From the NCBI GenBank assembly GCA_003552275.1, contig PUKL01000110.1:1-10979 (forward strand): DNA of 10,979 nt, in the 5' to 3' direction. Each line of letters begins with the position of its first letter. The stretch's first letter is position 1. The notes below the pieces were generated by a model that searched no databases, was not told where the DNA came from, and was given only the letters and a program-made list of their open reading frames with translations. Both the position numbers and the translations under genes were made by a program. Shown here in pieces: positions 6,077-10,979 of the stretch. This DNA comes from Mollicutes bacterium. GTDB lineage: Bacteria > Bacillota_I > Bacilli_A > Izemoplasmatales > Izemoplasmataceae.

Positions 6077-8251
6077 ATGCGGACCCCCACATACGAAGAG
6101 CTCATGGAACTGATCGGCTCTTATGTGCGCGACGAAGAGGACCTTGCGCGCATCAAGAAGGCCTACCGCTTCGCGCTCGCGCACCATGAAGGCCAATCGC
6201 GCAAAAGCGGCGAGGACTACATCAGCCACCCCGTGAGCGTGACCTACATCCTCGCCGAATACCGGACCGACCCCACGACGCTCGTGGCGGGTCTTTTGCA
6301 TGATTGCATCGAGGACACGGAAGCGACCTATGACGCGATCGAGGCTGATTTCGGCGAAGAAGCGGCCCTCCTCATCGAAGGGGTGACCAAACTCGGTCAA
6401 TACAAGTTCAAAGGCGTCGAGAACGCCGGTGAGGAGAAACGCGAAGCGCAAGCGAAGAACTACCAGAAGATGTTGCTCGCGATGGCGAAAGACATCCGCG
6501 TCATCATCGTGAAACTCGCCGACCGCCTCCACAACATGCGGACCCTCTCGAACCTCGAACCGCCCAAACAGAAACGGATCGCGAAAGAGACGCTCGACAT
6601 CTTCGCCCCTTTGGCCCACAGACTCGGTATGTACATCTTGAAGGCCGAACTCGAGGATACGAGCTTCAAATATCTGAATCCGGCCCAATACCGCCGCATC
6701 GCCCAGATGATCAAAGACACCCGGGAAGCGCGGGAAGAGGACCTCGACAGCATGCAGAAGAAGCTCGAAGAGCTGCTCGAGAGCCACAATTTCACCTATG
6801 ACGTCCGCGGCCGGGTCAAGAACATCTATTCCGTCTACAAGAAGATGCAGGCGCGGAAGAAGGAGTTCGACGAGATTTTCGACCTCCTCGCCCTCCGCAT
6901 CATCGTCGAGAGCGTCGAGGCCTGTTACAGTGCCATCGGTGTCATCCACAGCCGTTTCACCCCCATCCCGAACCGCTTCAAAGACTACATCGCCATGCCG
7001 AAACCCAACCTCTACCAGTCCCTCCACACCTCGGTCATCGCCGGCGGCAAGATCTATGAGATCCAGATCCGCACCAAACGCATGGACCAGATCGCCGAAT
7101 ACGGTGTCGCGGCCCATTGGGCCTACAAGGAGAAGGGCGTCTCCACCCCGATGACGAAAGTCGTGAGCGAGAAGCTCAAATGGTACGGCGAACTCATCAA
7201 GTTCACCGAAGAACGGGAGCGGGACGAGGACGTCCTCGACCTCTTGCGCGACGACATCTTCCAATCGAACGTCTATGTCTTCACGCCCGACGGCGACATC
7301 ATCGACCTCCCGATGGGCGCCACCCCCATCGATTTCGCCTTCCGCATCCACACCGAGGTCGGCATCCGGGCCGTGGGTGCGATCGTCAACGGCAAGATCG
7401 TGCCTTTGGATTACGAACTGCAGACCGGCGATGTCTGCGAGATCCGCACGTCCAAGGCGAGTTACGGCCCCAACGAGAACTGGCTGAAGATCGTCAAGAC
7501 CTCCGGGGCGAAATCGAAGATCAAGAACTATTTGAACAAACAGCGTCGCGACGTCTTGCACCGGATGGGCAAGGAGGAGTTCGAGAAGGAACTCGAGCGC
7601 AGGCAGACCGATTTCAGTCTCGACGACAAGACGGCGAAGAAGTTCTTCCAGCACAAGGGCATCAAGAACAGCGAAGACTTGTTCGTCGAGATCGGCAAGA
7701 ACACCATCACCGCCCGGACGGCCTTGAACGCCATCTTGAAGGAAGAGACCGTCAAGGACGAGAAGTTGATCGAGGCCATCAACCGCCAGCAGCGGCAGGA
7801 GGCCAAGGCTGATTCCAACATCCTCGTCGAAGGCCTCGAGAATCCTTCCGTGAAGCTTTCGAACTGTTGTGCGCCGATACCGGGCGATCCCATCCAGGGC
7901 TATATCTCCAAAGGTTCCGGCATCGCCGTCCACCGAAGCAACTGCAAGAATCTCGAAAACCTCGAACCCGAGCGTTTCATCGATGTCTATTGGGCCCGCG
8001 ACGAAGAGAGCACCTACCGGGTGAGCATCCGCATCCACGTCAACAACCGCGACAACATCCTCGCCGAGATCATCAACACCATCACCACCCACAAAGGCAG
8101 CGTCGACCAGGTCAACGCCACCACCAACAAGCGTGGCGAAGGCGTGATCAAGGTGAAGATCGGCATCAAGAACACCGCCGAGCTCGACCAGATAACCCAA
8201 AACATCAAAAAGGTACACGGAGTCCTGCAGATCGAAAGGTTGATGAAATGA
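6077..8251 (+). CDS. rel: Bifunctional (p)ppGpp synthetase/hydrolase, long RSH family
   Basis: This 724-residue protein has the full Rel layout. The HD hydrolase domain (about 25-180) has YISHPVSV with metal ligand H51, HDCIEDT (75-81) and KLADRLHNMRTL (146-157), so (p)ppGpp degradation should be intact. The synthetase domain (about 235-350) has RGRVKNIYSVYKK, RFKDYIAMPKPNLYQSLHT (300-318) and EYGVAAHWAYKE (341-352). RFKD is the basic RXKD signature of bifunctional enzymes; synthetase-only RelA has EXDD. A TGS domain spans about 398-458. A zinc-finger segment has C597, C598, H619 and C623, and an ACT domain ends the protein (about 648-722); these C-terminal parts contact the ribosome and stalled uncharged tRNA. 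The gene overlaps dtd by one or four bases. In Bacillota this gene is often labelled relA. Confidence 0.97.
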   Translation: MRTPTYEELMELIGSYVRDEEDLARIKKAYRFALAHHEGQSRKSGEDYISHPVSVTYILAEYRTDPTTLVAGLLHDCIEDTEATYDAIEADFGEEAALLIEGVTKLGQYKFKGVENAGEEKREAQAKNYQKMLLAMAKDIRVIIVKLADRLHNMRTLSNLEPPKQKRIAKETLDIFAPLAHRLGMYILKAELEDTSFKYLNPAQYRRIAQMIKDTREAREEDLDSMQKKLEELLESHNFTYDVRGRVKNIYSVYKKMQARKKEFDEIFDLLALRIIVESVEACYSAIGVIHSRFTPIPNRFKDYIAMPKPNLYQSLHTSVIAGGKIYEIQIRTKRMDQIAEYGVAAHWAYKEKGVSTPMTKVVSEKLKWYGELIKFTEERERDEDVLDLLRDDIFQSNVYVFTPDGDIIDLPMGATPIDFAFRIHTEVGIRAVGAIVNGKIVPLDYELQTGDVCEIRTSKASYGPNENWLKIVKTSGAKSKIKNYLNKQRRDVLHRMGKEEFEKELERRQTDFSLDDKTAKKFFQHKGIKNSEDLFVEIGKNTITARTALNAILKEETVKDEKLIEAINRQQRQEAKADSNILVEGLENPSVKLSNCCAPIPGDPIQGYISKGSGIAVHRSNCKNLENLEPERFIDVYWARDEESTYRVSIRIHVNNRDNILAEIINTITTHKGSVDQVNATTNKRGEGVIKVKIGIKNTAELDQITQNIKKVHGVLQIERLMK

Positions 8252-8703
8252 TGAAAGTGCTCGTACAACGTGTGAAGAAAGCCGAATGTCTCGTCGACGG
8301 CACATCCCACGCCCGGATCGGGCGGGGTCTCCTCCTTTTTGTCTCCTTCCGTGAAGGGGATGAAAAGGATTTGATCCCCCAGATGGCCAAGAAAGTGGCC
8401 GATCTGCGTATTTTCGAAGACGAGGAGGGCAAGATGAACCACTCCGTCAAGGACCTCGACCTCGAGATCCTATCCATCAGCCAATTCACATTGGAGGCCG
8501 ACACGCGGAAGGGGAACCGCCCCTCCTTCACCAAAGCGAAAGCCCCACAAGAAGCCGAGCTCCATTTCCACGCCTTCGGCGAGGCGCTCGAAGCCGAGGG
8601 GCTCACCATCTATGAAGGCGTCTTCGGCGCCCGCATGGAGATTTCTCTCGTGAACGACGGCCCCGTCACGATCCTCCTCGAGAAGGGGAGTGGGCGCCGA
8701 TGA
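8251..8703 (+). CDS. dtd: D-aminoacyl-tRNA deacylase
   Basis: From ATG 8251 this is a 150-residue protein of normal DTD length. It hydrolyses D-amino acids (and Gly from tRNA-Ala) off tRNA, protecting translation. The N-terminus MKVLVQRVKKAECLVDG fits the family, and both signature motifs are present: SQFTLEADTRKGNRPSF (77-93) and NDGPVT (135-140), whose Gly-Pro forms the chirality-selective pocket. FGARMEISL precedes the second motif. An ATG at 8248 would add one Met and has a better-spaced AAAGG (8235-8239), so the true start may be three bases earlier. I chose 8251 because family members begin M-(K/R)-V. The start overlaps the rel stop, so translation is probably coupled. DTD adjoining rel is a standard Bacillota arrangement. 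Confidence 0.95.
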   Translation: MKVLVQRVKKAECLVDGTSHARIGRGLLLFVSFREGDEKDLIPQMAKKVADLRIFEDEEGKMNHSVKDLDLEILSISQFTLEADTRKGNRPSFTKAKAPQEAELHFHAFGEALEAEGLTIYEGVFGARMEISLVNDGPVTILLEKGSGRR

Positions 8704-9500
8704 TCCGCAAACTCGAAGAAAAAGACCGCGAAAGCGTCTTGGCATTCCTCTACGACGAGCCGGAAGTGAACCTCTATCTCATCGGCGACATCTACAACTC
8801 CGGCTTCGACAACGAACACCAGCAGCTCTACGGCGAGTTCCGTGACGGCGCTTATCACGCCGTCATGGGGAGGAACCGCTCCCAGATCACCTATTACGCC
8901 AAGTCCACCGACTTCAACAAAGAATGGATCGACATCTTCAACCGTTTCGATTTTCTCTTCCTTGCGGCCAAAGAGAAGCTGATCCAGCCCATCAAACCCT
9001 TCTATCCCGACATGAAGGAAGACAAGATGGACTTCATGAAGTCGACCACGTTCAGCCCCGACACGGACATCGACTATTCGGAGATCAAGATCCTGAAGAC
9101 GGAGGACGAAGCGAAGAAGGTCTACGATCTCTTGGCGACCATCGAGGAACTCTACACCGTCCACAAGAAGACGGAGGAGGAATACATCAAATACCTCCTC
9201 GACAACTCGGGCGAGAACGGCACCACCGTCTACATCGAAAGAAACAACGAGGTCATCGCCTGTGCGAGCGCCGTCTTCGAGTCGAAGAAATCGGCGATGA
9301 TCGTGAATGTCGCCACCCACAATGAACACCGCAAGAAAGGCCTCGGCAAGAAGGTGTTCCATTTTCTGGTCGACCTCTATGTCAACCACAAGAAGAAGAC
9401 GCTCTGCCTATACTACGACGACCCGCGCGCCGAACAACTCTACAAGAACATGGGGTTTGTGGACATGGAGCGCTGGTCGATGCTCGCGCCCGATGATTAG
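8700..9500 (+). CDS. GNAT-family acetyltransferase with an extra N-terminal domain
   Basis: This 266-residue protein starts at an ATG that overlaps the dtd stop by four bases (ATGA), a classic coupling arrangement. The C-terminal half (about 128-262) is a GNAT fold: a beta strand with TTVYIERNNEVIACAS, then IVNVATHNEHRKKGLGKKVF (201-220), where R211-K-K-G214-L-G216 is the acetyl-CoA pyrophosphate loop, and AEQLYKNMGFVDMERW near the end. The N-terminal half (1-125) begins like a GNAT N-terminus and has NLYLIGDIYNSGFD but no acetyl-CoA loop, so it may be a degenerate second GNAT domain. Such two-domain GNATs occur in Bacillota. The substrate cannot be predicted. There is no signal peptide or membrane segment, so it should be cytosolic. 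Confidence 0.85.
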   Translation: MIRKLEEKDRESVLAFLYDEPEVNLYLIGDIYNSGFDNEHQQLYGEFRDGAYHAVMGRNRSQITYYAKSTDFNKEWIDIFNRFDFLFLAAKEKLIQPIKPFYPDMKEDKMDFMKSTTFSPDTDIDYSEIKILKTEDEAKKVYDLLATIEELYTVHKKTEEEYIKYLLDNSGENGTTVYIERNNEVIACASAVFESKKSAMIVNVATHNEHRKKGLGKKVFHFLVDLYVNHKKKTLCLYYDDPRAEQLYKNMGFVDMERWSMLAPDD

Positions 9501-10089
9501 CCTGCCCGAGATCAAAACGCCGAGGCTCATTCTCCGACCACTCGCCGCGAGCGACGCCGAAGGGATCTATGCCTATGCCAAGCGTGACGATGTCGGTCCC
9601 CGGGCGGGCTGGGCCCCCCACAGGGACATAAACGACACGAAGGACTTCATCCGCCACTCTTTGCGGAAACGCAAAGAGAACCAACCGGGGGTCTTCACCG
9701 TCGTCCATCGCGCACATGACTCAATCGTCGGCACGATCGAGATCCATTCCTATATCGCCCGTTTCAAAGGGGAGATCGGCATGGTGCTCCATCCCGACTA
9801 CTGGGGGAAGGAGCTCATGGTCGAAGCCTCCCGGGCCGTCATGGTCTTCGCCTTCGAGCATCTCGGACTGAAACGTCTCGAATACAAGCACTATGTCGAG
9901 AACACGGCTTCGAAGCGCCTTTGGCAAAAGCTCGGTTTCACCGAGGAAGGCATTGCGAGAAACGGGCTCCGCCGTTTTGACGGCTCCATCGTCGACGCCG
10001 TTGTGGCGGGCTACACCGAGAGCGATTATCATGAAAGGGACCTGCTCCTCTTTCACGAGTTCAAAAAGAACATCACCATCCGTTTCTGA
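9493..10089 (+). CDS. RimJ/RimL-type GNAT acetyltransferase
   Basis: From ATG 9493 the protein has 198 residues. This start overlaps the previous gene by 8 nt and has no good ribosome site, so re-initiation after the upstream stop is likely. The opening LPEIKTPRLILRPLAASDAE (4-23) is the hallmark of the RimJ/RimL branch, which includes ribosomal-protein N-terminal acetyltransferases and antibiotic or small-molecule acetyltransferases. The acetyl-CoA region is GMVLHPDYWGKELMVEASRA (96-115), followed by AFEHLGLKRLEY and the conserved VENTASKRLWQKLGF (135-149). At residue 107 Glu stands where the family usually has Gly (WGKG), which could weaken acetyl-CoA binding or may be tolerated. The target is unknown. 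No terminator is apparent after TGA; the hisS promoter starts 14 nt later. Confidence 0.88.
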   Translation: MISLPEIKTPRLILRPLAASDAEGIYAYAKRDDVGPRAGWAPHRDINDTKDFIRHSLRKRKENQPGVFTVVHRAHDSIVGTIEIHSYIARFKGEIGMVLHPDYWGKELMVEASRAVMVFAFEHLGLKRLEYKHYVENTASKRLWQKLGFTEEGIARNGLRRFDGSIVDAVVAGYTESDYHERDLLLFHEFKKNITIRF

Positions 10090-10102
10090 GGCCTTCCATG
10101 TG

Positions 10103-10131
10103 TTGACAGGGAGGACCCCAGGCGCTATAAT
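10103..10131 (+). promoter_or_regulatory. Full-consensus sigma-A promoter for the hisS T-box leader
   Basis: TTGACA (10103-10108) and TATAAT (10126-10131) both match the consensus exactly and are separated by the ideal 17 nt. Transcription should start near 10138. A promoter this strong in front of a T-box fits control by premature termination, where initiation is constitutively high and the riboswitch sets output. Confidence 0.93.
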
Positions 10132-10137
10132 TGAGAC

Positions 10138-10337
10138 AAACCGAGGACGGAAAGAGCGCACGACGAAACGGCATCGAAGAGAGCGGCGCCCCGGCTGCAA
10201 GCGCCGTATGCCATCGCCGGGCCGGACCTTCCCGAGGGCCCTTCCGAACGAACAGAGTAGGAAGGGACGTCCTGCCGCGTTAAGGCCGTGAGGGCCGGCC
10301 GCAAGGCCGGAACTAAGGTGGCACCGCGAACGATTTC
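10138..10337 (+). promoter_or_regulatory. T-box riboswitch leader of hisS, predicted tRNA-Asp specificity
   Basis: The T-box core TAAGGTGGCACCGCG (10314-10328) is clear, preceded by the usual CCGCGTTAAGG and GTGAGG elements (10275-10293). I fold Stem I as GGAA/TTCC (10149-10152 with 10229-10232), GGCAT/ATGCC (10170-10174 with 10208-10212), an AGAGAG bulge near 10178-10183, and a distal stem CGGCGC/GCGCCG (10184-10189 with 10201-10206) with apical loop ending CTGCAA. Aligned by hand to the B. subtilis glyQS leader, the specifier triplet falls on GAC (10225-10227), an Asp codon. The variable base of TGGN is C10322, which would pair with discriminator G73 of tRNA-Asp; tRNA-His has C73. Stem III is CCCTTCC/GGAAGGG (10239-10245 with 10260-10266), and a CCGGCC-GCAA-GGCCGG hairpin (10295-10310) lies before the T-box. 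There is no room for Stem II elements. The AGTA loop E motif is not obvious, so the exact specifier is inference. Confidence 0.88.
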
Positions 10338-10366
10338 GCCCTTAGGTTCTTTGGGGGCATTTTTTT
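10338..10366 (+). terminator. Regulated intrinsic terminator of the hisS T-box
   Basis: GCCCTTA (10338-10344) pairs with TGGGGGC (10352-10358), including two G-U pairs, around a 7-nt loop. One A and seven Ts (10360-10366) follow. This is the expected terminator just 3' of the T-box sequence. Uncharged tRNA bound to the leader would stabilise the competing antiterminator that uses 10314-10328. A further local hairpin, GCGAA-CGAT-TTCGC (10326-10339), overlaps both structures. Confidence 0.85.
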
Positions 10367-10386
10367 ATTCCGAGGAGGTATGTACA

Positions 10387-10979
10387 ATGATCAAGAAGAT
10401 GAAAGGGACCTATGACATCGTCCAAGACATCCCCCGCTTCCGGGCGGTGGAGAAAGCCATAGACACCGTGGCGCGGCTCTTCAACCTCGAAGAGATCCGC
10501 ACCCCGCATTTCGAAGCGAGCGAACTCTTCCACCGCAGCGTGGGCGAAGAGACGGACATCGTCGGCAAAGAGACCTATGATTTCCAAGACCGCGGGCACC
10601 GGAGCATCACCCTCCGCCCCGAGGGGACGGCCGGCGTCGTCCGCGCCTACATCGAGAACAAGCTCCACGCCGAGGCGAAAAGCCCCCAGAAATACTACTA
10701 TTACGGCTCGATGTTCCGTTATGAGAGGCCCCAGAAGGGGCGCACGCGGGAATTCCGCCAGTTCGGCATCGAAGTCTTCGGCTCCCAAGAGCCTTCCGTC
10801 GATGCCGAAGTCATCGCCTGCGCCGTGTTCTTTTTGCGGATGCTGAAGATCACCGACTTCGCCGTCCACATCAACTCCCTGGGCGGCGACGAAAGCAAGA
10901 AGAACTACGAGAAGGCGCTCAAAGAACACATCCGGCCCCATCTCGGAAGCCTCTGTGGAGATTGCAACCGCCGTTACGA
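10387..10979 (+). CDS. hisS: Histidyl-tRNA synthetase, N-terminal 197 codons (partial)
   Basis: This class II synthetase charges tRNA-His. The gene runs off the window, so only about the first half of the protein is visible. The start MIKKMKGTYD fits HisRS, which typically begins with a KG(T/M)xD segment. Motif 1 lies around EEIRTPHFEASELFHRSVGE (35-54), followed by TLRPEGTAGVVRAY, and motif 2 is FRYERPQKGRTREFRQFG (110-127), with its Arg residues contacting ATP and the acceptor stem. LCGDCNRRY at the visible end resembles the Cys-containing segment of many HisRS. The histidine-binding motifs and anticodon domain are beyond the edge. GAGGAGGT (10372-10379) lies 7 nt before the ATG and sets the start; an out-of-frame ATG at 10380 is too close to it to be used. 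Expression is controlled by the T-box upstream. Confidence 0.96.
   Translation, partial: MIKKMKGTYDIVQDIPRFRAVEKAIDTVARLFNLEEIRTPHFEASELFHRSVGEETDIVGKETYDFQDRGHRSITLRPEGTAGVVRAYIENKLHAEAKSPQKYYYYGSMFRYERPQKGRTREFRQFGIEVFGSQEPSVDAEVIACAVFFLRMLKITDFAVHINSLGGDESKKNYEKALKEHIRPHLGSLCGDCNRRY

Noticed and set aside
7117..7812. Plus-strand frame of 231 codons within rel
   Set aside because: It lies wholly inside rel in another frame, is Arg/His-rich and has no recognisable domain.
7867..8247. Upstream in-frame extension of dtd inside rel
   Set aside because: The extension is rich in His, Arg and Gln and has no similarity to DTD; family members begin at MKV, encoded at 8251.
6053..8305. Open minus-strand frame of 750 codons opposite rel
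   Set aside because: It mirrors rel codon for codon, is rich in Asp, Val and Phe runs typical of reversed GAC/GTC-biased sequence, and matches no family. Rel on the other strand has every expected motif.
9307..9492. Upstream in-frame extension of the second acetyltransferase
   Set aside because: It overlaps the acetyl-CoA loop of the first GNAT gene and reads as Ser/Thr/Arg-rich noise. The RimJ/RimL hallmark begins just after ATG 9493.

Overview
The window is GC-rich bacterial chromosome (high 50s % GC by eye). Every complete gene is on the + strand, and gaps are very short except before apt and hisS. Family assignments, Shine-Dalgarno (SD) sites, sigma-A type promoters and a T-box leader before hisS all point to Bacillota, most likely a Bacilli-related lineage. 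TGA ends parC, argS, apt, rel, dtd and the second acetyltransferase gene, so the standard bacterial code is in use and not the Mycoplasma code. This is core housekeeping DNA. I see no insertion sequence, phage gene, CRISPR array, tRNA or rRNA.

Region 1 (1-5389) holds the 3' end of parE, then parC, a Fic-like gene and argS, spaced 4, 14 and 14 nt apart and so probably co-transcribed. ParE and ParC form topoisomerase IV. The Fic-like protein has a recognisable Fic core, but Arg replaces the catalytic His and the Gly-Asn-Gly-Arg nucleotide-binding part is lost. It also carries a C-terminal winged helix. It is the least ordinary gene here.

Region 2 (5390-10089) opens with a 127-nt gap holding an extended -10 promoter, followed by apt, rel, dtd and two GNAT acetyltransferase genes. 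A perfect palindrome with terminator character separates apt from rel. From rel onward the genes overlap by a few bases, which implies translational coupling. Apt salvages adenine, Rel makes and degrades (p)ppGpp, and Dtd removes D-amino acids (and Gly) from mischarged tRNAs. Apt-rel-dtd followed by hisS is a familiar Bacillota order; the two acetyltransferase genes sit where B. subtilis has lytH.

Region 3 (10090-10979) has a full-consensus sigma-A promoter, a compact T-box riboswitch with terminator, and the first 197 codons of hisS. Two features of the leader suggest that it senses tRNA-Asp rather than tRNA-His: a GAC triplet in the specifier position and a C in the variable T-box position. 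That would fit a hisS-aspS operon with aspS just beyond the window.

I do not see a clear new multi-gene system. The best leads are the degenerate Fic-winged-helix protein beside topoisomerase IV and the Asp-type T-box in front of hisS.
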